Notes: generated by a model from the sequence alone, not told the origin. A stretch of DNA of 64,000 bases from an uncultured Collinsella sp. (GCA_937995345.1 CALKKS010000008.1:62001-126000); one strand, 5' to 3'. Shown: positions 52,078-60,553, counted from the first letter of the stretch. Made by a program: numbers and translations.

Positions 52078-52196
52078 CCCCTCGTCAAAAAGCAGACGAA
52101 TTGGCAACGCGGTGGCACTATTTGGTTCAAGGGCGTGAACTGGATAAACATCGAGGGAAGGAGTGAGCTCTGCGGAATAAACTCCCCTCGTCAAAA
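52078..52196. repeat. Direct repeats CCCCTCGTCAAAA flanking the lipoprotein upstream region
   Basis: CCCCTCGTCAAAA occurs at 52078-52090 and again at 52184-52196, just outside the stop codon of the recombinase gene. CTAG occurs near both copies. They could be recombinase sites or chance; support is limited to this similarity. Confidence 0.35.
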
Positions 52197-52203
52197 TGTC
52201 TAG

Positions 52204-52839
52204 CTAAAGAGGACGAGCAGACGACAAACGGTCAAAACCGGTCGCATCCGCCCGTCTCCAACGATCGAACGTCGAGACGCTGACGTTCAAAAGCGCAGCA
52301 GCCTCTCGCCTCGTAACCTCACCCCCTTCGAATAATTTGATGACATCGCGATAGCTATCTGGGCGTTCGAATGCCGGCCTTCCAAATTTCACGCCACGCA
52401 AACGCGCCGACGCGATGCCCTCCGCCTGGCGTTGCTTGATGTTTTCGCGCTCTAGCTGCGCCACATAGCTCAAGATTTGAAGAACCAGATCCGCCATGAA
52501 CGTTCCCGTGATGCCATCGGGCTGCTCGCGCGTATCGAGCAGCGGCATATCAAGCACTACGATGGCAGCGTTCCTATCCACCGTGATGCGTCGCCATTCG
52601 TCAAGGACTTCACGATAATTGCGACCCAAACGATCGATACTTTTGATCACGAGAACGTCACCCTCGCGCAGCCTGCGAAGAAGACGCTGGTACTGGGGAC
52701 GTCTAAAGTCCTTACCGCTTGCCTTGTCAGCATAAATCTGGCTCTGTTGCACGGGAAACCTTCCCAGCGCGTCCAACTGGCGGTCCAGGTTCTGGTCCGC
52801 AGTAGAAACACGCGCATACCCAAAGATTCGATTGTCCAT
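52204..52839 (-). CDS. Serine recombinase (resolvase/invertase family)
   Basis: This 211-residue small serine recombinase has the catalytic serine in GYARVSTADQNLDRQLDAL (Ser12 region), DKASGKDFRRP, SIDRLGRNYREVL (catalytic Arg) and a C-terminal HTH (EVTRREAAALLNVSVSTFDRWRR). Members resolve cointegrates or invert segments. No invertible promoter or clear dif/res pair was seen nearby beyond the 13-bp direct repeats. It may be a remnant of mobile DNA that carried the adjacent AT-richer genes. No Shine-Dalgarno is obvious. Confidence 0.85.
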   Translation of the reverse strand: MDNRIFGYARVSTADQNLDRQLDALGRFPVQQSQIYADKASGKDFRRPQYQRLLRRLREGDVLVIKSIDRLGRNYREVLDEWRRITVDRNAAIVVLDMPLLDTREQPDGITGTFMADLVLQILSYVAQLERENIKQRQAEGIASARLRGVKFGRPAFERPDSYRDVIKLFEGGEVTRREAAALLNVSVSTFDRWRRADATGFDRLSSARPL

Positions 52840-52993
52840 AATTGCCCCTATCGGCTACCTCTTGGCAGCATCAGCTCAAACGAGAGCCCACTCACTATAG
52901 GGCGTGCAAATTTCGCGAATGGGTTGAGGTCATTTTGGCCCTCAGACACAAGCTATTCAAGCGCCATGTCGGCAATATGCAGGCTTTCCCAGC

Positions 52994-53023
52994 ATGTGAC
53001 AAAGGGGCTGCCCTTTGTCACAT
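52994..53023. repeat. GTGACAAAGGGACAGTCCC palindrome, family 3, copy 3
   Basis: ATGTGACAAAGGGGCTGCCC and GGGGCTGCCCTTTGTCACAT overlap in a unit ending 4 bp from the UvrA-like stop codon (53028-53030). The centre GGGGCTGCCC differs slightly from GGGACAGTCCC. Confidence 0.8.
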
Positions 53024-53027
53024 TCGG

Positions 53028-55520
53028 CTAGAGGTAGCGGCCGGTGACGCTTGTGGGGCAGGCCGCGATGTCGACCGGCGTGCCGGTGCAGACGATTTGC
53101 CCGCCGGCGTCACCACCGCCCGGACCCATGTCGATCACATAATCGGCGTTACGGATAAGGTCGAGGTCGTGTTCGATCACGACAACTGTGGCGCCCTTGG
53201 CAACAAGGCCGTCAAACACGCTCAGCAGCACCTGAACATCGAGCGGATGCAGGCCGATCGTGGGCTCGTCGAACACGAACACGGCATCGTCCTGCACGCG
53301 GCCCATCTCGCTCGCAAGCTTGAGCCGCTGAGCCTCGCCGCCCGAAAGCGCCGGTGTGGGCTCGCCGAGCGTGAGATAGCCCAGCCCCAGGTCGTGCAGG
53401 GTCTGCAGACGCGTCTGAACTTTCTTGAGTCCCAGTGTGGCATCGAGGGCCTCGTCCACGCTCATGTCCATGAGCTGCGGCAACGTAAGCAGGCTGCCGT
53501 CCTTGCCCTCGCGATGGATATGCGAAGCCGCGTCTGCATAGCGAGAGCCGCGACATGCAGGACAGACGATCTCGACATCGGGCAAAAACTGCACGTCGAG
53601 CGATATCGAGCCCGTGCCATCGCACGTAGGGCAGCGCAGGGCGCCGGTGTTGTAGCTAAATGCGCCCGCCTTGTAGCCGACTGCCTTGGCCTCGGGCGTA
53701 CGGGCGAAGGCGCGGCGCAGCTCATCATGAATATCGGCATAGGTCGCCACCGTCGAGCGCACGTTGGCGCCGATGGGCGTGGCATCAATCAGGTTGGCGC
53801 GCGCAATGCCCTCGGCATCGACCCAGCGCACGTGGGCAGGCAGGCGCTCGCCGGCCGCCTGCGCTTTGAGTGCCGGAATGAGCGTCTCGAGCACCAACGT
53901 CGTCTTACCCGAACCCGAAACGCCCGTCACCGCGACAAGGCGACCGCGCGGTATATCGACTTCGAGCGGTTTGACGGTATGGATGGCATCGGTCGCCATG
54001 CGGATATGGCCCCGGTCAAACATTTCGTCGTCAGGCACCTGCGGACGCAAGCGCTCAGGCTCCGAGCGCAAAAATGGGGCGATGCGGCTGCCCTGCGATT
54101 CTTCGACCTCGCCTACCGCGCCCGCGGCGATCACATTGCCGCCGCCTGCTCCGGCAACGGGGCCCATCTCGACCAGATAGTCGGCTTCCGCCAGTACGCG
54201 CGTGTCGTGGTCGACAACGACCACGGTGTTGCCGTCATCCACCAAATCGCGCATCACGCCTACCAGGCCGTCGACATTGGCAGGATGCAAGCCAATCGAG
54301 GGCTCGTCCAGCACATAGAGCACGCCCGTCGATCGGTTACGCACCACGCGGGCGAGCTGCACGCGCTGACGCTCGCCCGTGGAGAGCGTGGCACCGGCGC
54401 GGTCGAGTGAAAGGTAATCGAGCCCCAAGTCGACCAGGCGACGAGCCGTGCTCAAAAACGAATCGCAGATATCCGTCGCCATGGGCTGCATCTCGGCCGG
54501 CAAGGATGCGGGCACCCCGCGAACCCACTCAATCGCCTCGCCCAGCGTCATGGCCGCCGCCTGTGCCAGATCGATACCGCGCACCTGGGGTTGGCGCGCG
54601 GCCTCGGAGAGGCGCGTGCCGCCGCAGTCACGGCACGGGCCCTCGCGCAAAAAACGCGCAATGCGTTTGAGGCCCTTATCGTCCTTAACCTTTGCGAGCG
54701 CGTTCTCGACGGTATAGACGGCGTTGTAATAGGTGAAGTCGAGCGGCGTGGCGCCCTCGCCGTTTTTGGGAACGTAGAGAATGTGCTTCTTAACCGCCGG
54801 ACCGTGGAACACAATGCCGCGCTCGGCGGGCGTGAGCTGGTTAAACGGCACGTCGGTGCGCACGCCCATCTCACCGGCAACCTGCTTCATCAGATCCCAC
54901 ATGAGCGTACCCCAGGGAAGCACTGCGCCCTCGTTGATGGTCTTTGACTCGTCGGGCACCAGGCTCGCCTCGTCCACCTCGCGCATGACACCGGTGCCGC
55001 CGCAGGTGGGACACGCGCCGCCGCTGTTAAAGGCAAGGTCCTCGGCACTCGGCGCGTAGAACTCGCGGCCGCATGTCGGACACGTGAGCGACAGGCCCGC
55101 AGCCACGTTAAGGCTCGGCTCCACACGCACCCCACAATGCGGGCACACGTGATGGGCGCAGCGGCTAAAGAGCAGACGCAGGCTGTTGTTGAGCTCGGTC
55201 ATGGTACCAAAGGTCGAGCGCACGCCCGGCACGCTCGGACGCTGGTGCAGCGCGAGCGCCGCCGGCACGTGCAGCACCTCGTCCACCTGGGCGTGCTCGG
55301 CCTGCGTCAGACGACGGCGGGTATAGGTGCTGAGCGCCTCCAAGTAGCGACGCGAGCCCTCGGCATAAAGAACGCCTAGCGCCAGCGAGCTCTTGCCCGA
55401 GCCCGACACGCCGGCAATGCCCACGAGCTTTCCCAGCGGAATATCGATATCGATGTCCTTGAGGTTATGGACGCGTGCGCCACGCACCTCGATAGCACTT
55501 GGTTGTTGCGACACCGTCAT
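53028..55520 (-). CDS. UvrA-like ABC ATPase (excinuclease A paralogue)
   Basis: This 830-residue tandem ABC protein has two Walker A sites (GVSGSGKSS near residue 33 and GVSGSGKTT in the second half). It also has zinc-binding CPHCG/CPTCG and CPTCDGTG/CPACRG pairs, and two signature loops (LSTGERQRVQLARV and LSGGEAQRLKLASE). Length and architecture match the shorter class II UvrA/UvrA2 group rather than the roughly 940-residue NER UvrA. No uvrB or uvrC is adjacent, so a separate role such as drug or DNA-damage tolerance is possible. GGGAAGGGG precedes ATG 55520. Its stop lies at palindrome copy 3. Confidence 0.85.
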   Translation of the reverse strand: MTVSQQPSAIEVRGARVHNLKDIDIDIPLGKLVGIAGVSGSGKSSLALGVLYAEGSRRYLEALSTYTRRRLTQAEHAQVDEVLHVPAALALHQRPSVPGVRSTFGTMTELNNSLRLLFSRCAHHVCPHCGVRVEPSLNVAAGLSLTCPTCGREFYAPSAEDLAFNSGGACPTCGGTGVMREVDEASLVPDESKTINEGAVLPWGTLMWDLMKQVAGEMGVRTDVPFNQLTPAERGIVFHGPAVKKHILYVPKNGEGATPLDFTYYNAVYTVENALAKVKDDKGLKRIARFLREGPCRDCGGTRLSEAARQPQVRGIDLAQAAAMTLGEAIEWVRGVPASLPAEMQPMATDICDSFLSTARRLVDLGLDYLSLDRAGATLSTGERQRVQLARVVRNRSTGVLYVLDEPSIGLHPANVDGLVGVMRDLVDDGNTVVVVDHDTRVLAEADYLVEMGPVAGAGGGNVIAAGAVGEVEESQGSRIAPFLRSEPERLRPQVPDDEMFDRGHIRMATDAIHTVKPLEVDIPRGRLVAVTGVSGSGKTTLVLETLIPALKAQAAGERLPAHVRWVDAEGIARANLIDATPIGANVRSTVATYADIHDELRRAFARTPEAKAVGYKAGAFSYNTGALRCPTCDGTGSISLDVQFLPDVEIVCPACRGSRYADAASHIHREGKDGSLLTLPQLMDMSVDEALDATLGLKKVQTRLQTLHDLGLGYLTLGEPTPALSGGEAQRLKLASEMGRVQDDAVFVFDEPTIGLHPLDVQVLLSVFDGLVAKGATVVVIEHDLDLIRNADYVIDMGPGGGDAGGQIVCTGTPVDIAACPTSVTGRYL

Positions 55521-55541
55521 CGTTCCCCTTCCCGTTGATCG

Positions 55542-55574
55542 AATGTGACAAAGGGACAGTCCCTTTGTCACATT
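55542..55574. repeat. GTGACAAAGGGACAGTCCC palindrome, family 3, copy 4
   Basis: AATGTGACAAAGGGACAG and its inverse CCCTTTGTCACATT form a near-perfect 33-bp palindrome. The Met-stop (ATGTGA) of the GNAT gene, which ends at 55568, is inside its right arm on the minus strand. Confidence 0.85.
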
Positions 55575-56116
55575 GTCAGTCTGCGCCAGTCTTCGCAGGT
55601 CAAATACGTAAAGCACTCGGTACGTACATCGCCCATAAGCTCGCAGGGCACGTCGCGCTCAACGTGATGCGGCGCGAATCCACACTTTTGCTGAACGCGT
55701 AACGACTTGTTATTACCCTCGTAATATCCGCACCAAAGTGCCTTGCAGCCAAGCGTTTCGAACGCATAACGCTGCATGGCTCGCACCGCTTCGGGAGCAA
55801 AGCCTCGACCCCAGAACGGCTTAGCGACCCAATACCCCACCTCGAGTTCGAGCCCAGCACTTTGATCGTTCGACTCGCAGCGAGGCGGCATGAGCCCGAT
55901 GCTGCCCACGGGCTCGTCTGTCGCAGTCAGGCAAACGGCAAAGGTATGGGGCGCCGTAAAGACCGTCCGAATGATCTCCCCGCTCTCCTCAACGCTTCGA
56001 TGGGGCGGCCAGCCCGCAGCCGGCCCCACGTCCGGGTCGCTCGCATATGCAAACAGGCTCTCCGCATCCGTCTCGCGCCACGGACGAAGTGTCAAGCGCT
56101 CGGTATGAATCACCAT
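55568..56116 (-). CDS. GNAT N-acetyltransferase, RimJ/RimL-like
   Basis: This 182-residue acetyltransferase has TERLTLRPWRETDAESLF at the N-terminus, VGSIGL, LEVGYWVAKPFWGRGFAPEA with the acetyl-CoA pyrophosphate loop GRG(F/I)A and a late GNNKSLRVQQKCGF. The set matches RimJ/RimL-type enzymes that acetylate ribosomal proteins or amino groups; the substrate is unknown. AGAGAGG precedes ATG 56116. The final codons ATG-TGA belong to the palindromic repeat. Confidence 0.82.
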   Translation of the reverse strand: MVIHTERLTLRPWRETDAESLFAYASDPDVGPAAGWPPHRSVEESGEIIRTVFTAPHTFAVCLTATDEPVGSIGLMPPRCESNDQSAGLELEVGYWVAKPFWGRGFAPEAVRAMQRYAFETLGCKALWCGYYEGNNKSLRVQQKCGFAPHHVERDVPCELMGDVRTECFTYLTCEDWRRLTM

Positions 56117-56139
56117 GCTTTGACCTCTCTCAAACATCG

Positions 56140-56170
56140 ATGTGACAAAGGGACAGTCCCTTTGTCACAT
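56140..56170. repeat. GTGACAAAGGGACAGTCCC palindrome, family 3, copy 5
   Basis: ATGTGACAAAGGGACAGTCC and its inverse form a near-perfect palindrome. The last base overlaps the stop codon of ATPase 2 (56170-56172). Confidence 0.85.
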
Positions 56171-57288
56171 TACTCGTGCCATAAAACGCGGTCGCGGATG
56201 TACGCGCCCAGCATGGGCACGGTAAACCGGACGAGGCCGTATCCGGCGGCCTCGATGACGCGCTCGCGAATTAGGCTTGCGCGATATTTACTCGCCCAGC
56301 TCTGGGTGCGGTCGCAGCGCTCAATGATATCCGCCATGCGCGTCTGCTCACCCCCGTCAGCAGCCATGGCCTCGATAAAGAGGCGTTGCGGACTGCGCAA
56401 TCCATAATACAGGGGCGCGTCGACCGCTTCGTAGAACTCGGAGACGGCATCCGCATGGCCATCCTCGACATCGCGCCTTTCAATGACTCGCGAGCCACGC
56501 CGGACAGCAGAGCGCCACATGTAATATCCCACCAGCTGAACCATATAGGGATGCCCCATGCTCTTGTGTGCCGCAAGGTCCGCCGTCTCCGCGTCAACGC
56601 AAAGACCAGCGTCTTTGACCGTCTGGATATATGAATCGCGCACCTTGGGCAAAGATATCGCCCCCAGCGTACGCTGCTGGGCACGCCGCAAAAACGTCAC
56701 GCTCGGCTCTTCGAGCAGATCGTCAACCATACGGGGTAAGCCGGCGAACACCAGCGCAAGACCGCGCTGGTCGCTATCGGACAAGCCCGTGGCATCCTGA
56801 TCTCCGAGCACCTGCTGATAGAGAACGGCAAGAGCCGCCAGTTCCTCGATAGACGCAGATTGTGCCTCGTCAATCGCAAACAGGATGCCCTTGCCTGGAC
56901 CGAGCTTCTTGAGACGCTCGTCGACCAGCCCTCGCAACGTCTCGCCCTTTGCTCGCGCCGCCTCGACCGACATTCGACCAAACGACGGACCGAACTCCAT
57001 TGACGTCACAACGGGTTTATTCGAGCGAAGCGCGTCGGCCAAGCGGTCGCATAAGCCAAGCGAAGCGGAATCGGAGACAACCGCCCATCCGCGTTCGCCG
57101 GCCAGACGTTGCAGCTCCCTCAGGAGAACCGTCTTGCCACAGCCGCGGTTTCCCGTAATGAGCATGAGCCTGCCCGGCGCTCCGGCGCCGTTATCGAGCC
57201 CTTCCTCAAAATCTTCAATGACCGACTCGCGACCGATGAGTATCGGGGGCCGCTTGCCTGCCGTTGGCTTAAAGGGATTTGGATTCAT
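56170..57288 (-). CDS. Orphan AAA/Orc-like ATPase with C-terminal winged helix (2)
   Basis: This 372-residue ATPase has Walker A GNRGCGKT at residues 46-53, a Walker B GILFAIDEAQ, a sensor-like VFAGLPRMVDDLL and SVTFLRRAQQRTLGAI. The last is almost identical in pattern to SVSFLRRAQQYHLGRI in the ATPase at 47895, so the two are paralogues. A C-terminal wHTH-like segment (about 300-372) is present. Function unknown. The upstream region contains three GGTATAA iterons, suggesting autoregulation. The stop codon abuts palindrome copy 5. Confidence 0.72.
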   Translation of the reverse strand: MNPNPFKPTAGKRPPILIGRESVIEDFEEGLDNGAGAPGRLMLITGNRGCGKTVLLRELQRLAGERGWAVVSDSASLGLCDRLADALRSNKPVVTSMEFGPSFGRMSVEAARAKGETLRGLVDERLKKLGPGKGILFAIDEAQSASIEELAALAVLYQQVLGDQDATGLSDSDQRGLALVFAGLPRMVDDLLEEPSVTFLRRAQQRTLGAISLPKVRDSYIQTVKDAGLCVDAETADLAAHKSMGHPYMVQLVGYYMWRSAVRRGSRVIERRDVEDGHADAVSEFYEAVDAPLYYGLRSPQRLFIEAMAADGGEQTRMADIIERCDRTQSWASKYRASLIRERVIEAAGYGLVRFTVPMLGAYIRDRVLWHE

Positions 57289-57320
57289 GTCGGCCTCCTC
57301 GGATTGGCAAACCCTGGTAA

Positions 57321-57352
57321 TAGTTATACCAACTTATACCGAGTTATACCAA
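57321..57352 (-). promoter_or_regulatory. Three GGTATAA iterons upstream of ATPase 2
   Basis: On the minus strand GGTATAA occurs three times at a regular 10-bp spacing (GGTATAA-CTC, GGTATAA-GTT, GGTATAA-CTA), about 35-65 bp before the ATPase start. Helical phasing suggests a cooperative operator, possibly bound by the ATPase winged helix itself. Confidence 0.45.
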
Positions 57353-57355
57353 TAG

Positions 57356-57388
57356 CATGTGACAGAGGAACTGTCCCTTTGTCACATG
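57356..57388. repeat. GTGACAAAGGGACAGTCCC palindrome, family 3, copy 6
   Basis: CATGTGACAGAGGAAC and GTCCCTTTGTCACATG form an imperfect palindrome with a degenerate left half. The right arm supplies the Met-stop (ATGTGA on the minus strand) of the TetM-like gene. Confidence 0.78.
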
Positions 57389-59385
57389 TGGCCGAAAAAC
57401 TCGGCGTCTGCCGCTCGCCAGGGGCGGAAGGTGGCGGGATCGATCTTTACGTGCGCCGCGACGGGTACGTCGTACCATTTGACCGTGTAACCGGCGCCGT
57501 GGGCGCAAAAGACCGAGTCGGGCGTGTTGGGCAGATCGGCCTCGGGCTCATAGGCGGCCGTCTCGATGACGCGCTCGGCATCATGGCAAGCCGCATAACC
57601 GGCGAACTCCAGGTACAGATGACCGCGCCCGCTCGTGTAGGCAGCCACCTCCAGCGCGTAATCCTGCACCTCGGATGCCGGCACGCGACCCACAAGCTTC
57701 GCCCGGTCGCCCGCCATCGTCGGCGGCTCGTACTCGGCACCCATGCGCGTGGCGTCTGAGAGCGCCCGGCCCACGCACTCCCCCGGCACCTCGAGCTCAA
57801 AGTGGTACCACGGCTCCAGCAGCACCACCGCGCCCGCCTCACGCGCCCGCATCAAACCCTGGCGAATCGCGCGATACGTGGCCTGGCGAAAATCACCACC
57901 CTCGGTGTGCTTGGCATGCGCACGCCCGCCCGTGAGCGTAATGCGCACATCGGTGATGGGCGAGCCGGTCAACACGCCCAGGTGATCGCGCTCCATAGCG
58001 TTGGTGAGCGCCAGACGTTGCCAGTTAAGATCGAGCTCATCGGTCGAGGTCACGGTGCCAAAGTGCACGCCCGAACCCGCTGGCAACGGCTCCAGACGCA
58101 GATGCACCTCGGCATAGTGGCGCAGTGGCTCAAAGTGGCCCACGCCCTCGACCGGCTGCGAAATAGTCTCCTTATAGAGAATGCCGCCAGGCTCAAACGC
58201 AATCGATAGACCAAAGCGATCTGCCAACACCCGCTGCACGACCTCGAGTTGCACAGCGCCCATCAACTGCAGGTGAATCTGCTCAAGATGCGTATTCCAG
58301 CTTACGCCGAGCATGGGATCTTCGTCCGCCAACTCACTCAATGCTTTGAACACCGTATGGACGTCATGTTCGCCCGGCAGCACCGTATAGGTGAGGACTG
58401 GCGCAATGACGGGCGCATCGCCCGCGGGCTCCGCGCCCAGGGCGTCCCCTGGGCGAACGTGCGCAAGACCCGTCACGGCACAAATACCGCCAGCAGCAAC
58501 TTCTTGCGCAAGCTCATACTTCTCGCCGTTATAGATGCGTACTTGATCGACCTTCTGCTCCCATGCCTCGGCACCGGAACGTCCGTCAATCATCTGCTTG
58601 GCGTGCAGCGTGCCGCCGGTCACTTTAACCCAAGCCAAACGCTCACCACGTTCTCCACGACTCACGCGATAGACGCGCGCGGCAAACTCCGGGAGCCACG
58701 CCTGTTCACGCATCAGCGCGCATATGCCATCCAGCAGCTCGTCCACGCCTCGGTCCTTGAGCGCCGAGCCGGCAAAGCAGGGAAAGAGCTTGCGCTCGGC
58801 AACCATGCGCGACAGCGTTGCGACGGAAAGCTCACCCGCTTCAAGAAACTCCTCGAGCGCCGCCTCGTCCAACGCAGCAGCATCCTCCTGAACGGCACCG
58901 CCCGCCAGCAGTTCGTTGGCATCCAGGCAGCCCTCGGAAAGACGCTGCCCGAGTTGTGCCAGCAAAACATCGCGGCCGGGATTCTCCAAATCGATTTTGT
59001 TGATATAGATGAACGTCGGAATGTCATAGCGCGCAAGCAGGCGCCACAGGGTTTCGGTGTGCCCCTGCACGCCATCGTTGGCACCCACAACCAAAATCGC
59101 ATAGTCGAGCGCGCGCAGCGTGCGCTCCGCCTCAGCCGAAAAATCGACGTGGCCGGGTGCATCCACGAGCATGACGTGGGCATCGCCGTGGTCGAGCACG
59201 GCCTGCGACGAGAAGATCGTAATGCCGCGCTCGCGCTCGATCGCGTTCGTGTCCAGGTACGAATCGCCATCGTCCACGCGGCCGCGCTTGCGAATGCGAC
59301 CCGCGTTGAACAGCATGGCCTCGGCCAGCGTGGTCTTGCCGGCATCGACATGCGCCAAGATTCCAACGACCGCTTGCTTCGACAT
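57382..59385 (-). CDS. TetM-like translation-factor GTPase (EF-G superfamily)
   Basis: This 667-residue translational GTPase has G1 AHVDAGKTT, a G2 region ERERGITIFSSQ, G3 DAPGHVDF and G4 NKIDL. EF-G-like domains II-V follow, including the PVEGVGHFEP stretch. The GRIRKRGRVDDGDSYLD start resembles chromosomal TetM-like factors rather than acquired Tet proteins. Tetracycline protection is therefore uncertain; a ribosome-rescue or remodelling role is more likely. AAGGGGAG precedes ATG 59385. Its last two codons come from palindrome copy 6. Confidence 0.8.
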   Translation of the reverse strand: MSKQAVVGILAHVDAGKTTLAEAMLFNAGRIRKRGRVDDGDSYLDTNAIERERGITIFSSQAVLDHGDAHVMLVDAPGHVDFSAEAERTLRALDYAILVVGANDGVQGHTETLWRLLARYDIPTFIYINKIDLENPGRDVLLAQLGQRLSEGCLDANELLAGGAVQEDAAALDEAALEEFLEAGELSVATLSRMVAERKLFPCFAGSALKDRGVDELLDGICALMREQAWLPEFAARVYRVSRGERGERLAWVKVTGGTLHAKQMIDGRSGAEAWEQKVDQVRIYNGEKYELAQEVAAGGICAVTGLAHVRPGDALGAEPAGDAPVIAPVLTYTVLPGEHDVHTVFKALSELADEDPMLGVSWNTHLEQIHLQLMGAVQLEVVQRVLADRFGLSIAFEPGGILYKETISQPVEGVGHFEPLRHYAEVHLRLEPLPAGSGVHFGTVTSTDELDLNWQRLALTNAMERDHLGVLTGSPITDVRITLTGGRAHAKHTEGGDFRQATYRAIRQGLMRAREAGAVVLLEPWYHFELEVPGECVGRALSDATRMGAEYEPPTMAGDRAKLVGRVPASEVQDYALEVAAYTSGRGHLYLEFAGYAACHDAERVIETAAYEPEADLPNTPDSVFCAHGAGYTVKWYDVPVAAHVKIDPATFRPWRAADAEFFGHM

Positions 59386-59581
59386 GGCTCTCCCCTTATT
59401 GCAAGCCCATCGCACGCGGCAACGGGCATCCTCGTTCCACACTGGATGATACAATTTACGGGCCGGCGGGCGAAGCGGGCCCTATCCCCCGACCGAGCTC
59501 ATCGCCCCGCGTTGCCGCGCGGCGATTTTCGTAGGTTCGCGCCTTGCGAAAGCCGGCACCTCCCCTAACAGCCCGGCGATC

Positions 59582-59609
59582 AAAAATGGCCCCACCCGGG
59601 GCCATTTTC
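59582..59609 (-). terminator. Terminator of the GNAT gene at 59643
   Basis: AAAATGGCCCC pairs with GGGGCCATTTT around a short CACC loop. It follows the GNAT stop by about 35 bp on the minus strand and ends in T residues. Confidence 0.75.
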
Positions 59610-59642
59610 ATGTACATAGAGCGTTGCTACGCGCCTGCGCCC

Positions 59643-60131
59643 TTATGCCTCGCGCAGCCAGTCAAACGCAACACGCGGCGTGCCGTCCGATACATACACG
59701 ACGCCGGCGCGCTCGAACCCCGCCTTAACGATCGCGCCCTGCATGGGCAGGTTGTCCGCGTGTGTGTCGATACGCAGGTGGTCGGCGCGCTCCTTGGCAA
59801 AGGCAAACGTCGCAGCAGCGATGCCGTGCACGGTGCCGTCGGACGCCACACGGTGCAGTACGGCGTACGGAGTGTCGCTACGCCATTGACCATCCTCAAT
59901 GACGTCATAGCACGCGTCCGGACCCGGCAAAAAGGCAAACGTCGCCACCACGCGACCGTCGACTTCGAACACATAGCTGCCACCGGCGGCGATATCGGCG
60001 GCCAGTTGCTCGGCCGAAGGCGTACCCTCGGGCCACTGCGTGGCGTTGCCATGCGCGCGCATAAAGGCGCGGGCAGCGTCATAGATAGCCATGGCGGCGG
60101 GAATGTCGGTATCGAGGGTTTTTCTGATCAT
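59643..60131 (-). CDS. GNAT family N-acetyltransferase
   Basis: This 162-residue GNAT protein has MIRKTLDTDIPAAMAIYDAA at the N-terminus, a VLHRVASDGTVHGIAAATFAFAKE core with the acetyl-CoA loop only weakly conserved and the DTHADNLPMQGAIVKAGFERAG end that is typical for the family. The substrate is unknown. GAGG lies 7-10 bases before a GTG-ATG pair at 60134/60131; either may be used. It resembles general Firmicutes/Actinobacteria acetyltransferases of this size. Confidence 0.78.
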   Translation of the reverse strand: MIRKTLDTDIPAAMAIYDAARAFMRAHGNATQWPEGTPSAEQLAADIAAGGSYVFEVDGRVVATFAFLPGPDACYDVIEDGQWRSDTPYAVLHRVASDGTVHGIAAATFAFAKERADHLRIDTHADNLPMQGAIVKAGFERAGVVYVSDGTPRVAFDWLREA

Positions 60132-60202
60132 CACGCGGCGACCTCACGTTTATTGGTATCACTTTGATTGAGCAATGATACCAGCGTTTGAAGAGGGGCG
60201 CG

Positions 60203-60505
60203 ATGCAGATGGGGAGCAAAAAGAGAGCCGCCTGGTCAAAGGCTAAAAGCGAGTTTTTGGGCGCTGCTACCGGCGGCGATATGAGCGACCTGTTTGCACG
60301 CGAGGACGAGCGCCGCGACGCCCTGGACGCCGAGCGCGATGAAGCCTGGCGCTACAAGTCGTGCGAGCGCAAAAACCGTTACGACACGCGCGCCGAGGCC
60401 GAGGCCGTTATGGCCGACTGCGAAAACCGCGGACGACGCGGTTTAGCCTGCTACAAATGCGAATACTGTGGCGGCTGGCACCTGACGTCGCACCCTTGGA
60501 AATAG
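60203..60505 (+). CDS. Small basic protein with C-terminal CxxC zinc-knuckle
   Basis: This roughly 100-residue protein is highly charged. It begins MQMGSKKRAAWSKAK, has an acidic/Arg-rich middle (REDERRDALDAERDEAW) and ends with CYKCEYCGGWHLTSHPWK, preceded by CERKNRYDTRAEAEAVMADC. The CxxC-x3-H pattern suggests a metal-binding knuckle. I do not recognise a named function; similar C-terminal motifs occur in small nucleic-acid-binding proteins. GAGGGG precedes ATG 60203, with the ATG at 60188 also possible. Confidence 0.6.
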   Translation: MQMGSKKRAAWSKAKSEFLGAATGGDMSDLFAREDERRDALDAERDEAWRYKSCERKNRYDTRAEAEAVMADCENRGRRGLACYKCEYCGGWHLTSHPWK

Positions 60506-60553
60506 ACCTCGCATCGGCACGGTGTTGACGGGACGCCAGCCATCGCGCGCAAG

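Noticed and set aside
52840..52993. Invertible promoter next to the serine recombinase
   Set aside because: No inverted repeat pair bracketing a promoter was found; only a weak pair of 13-bp direct repeats lies on the other side.
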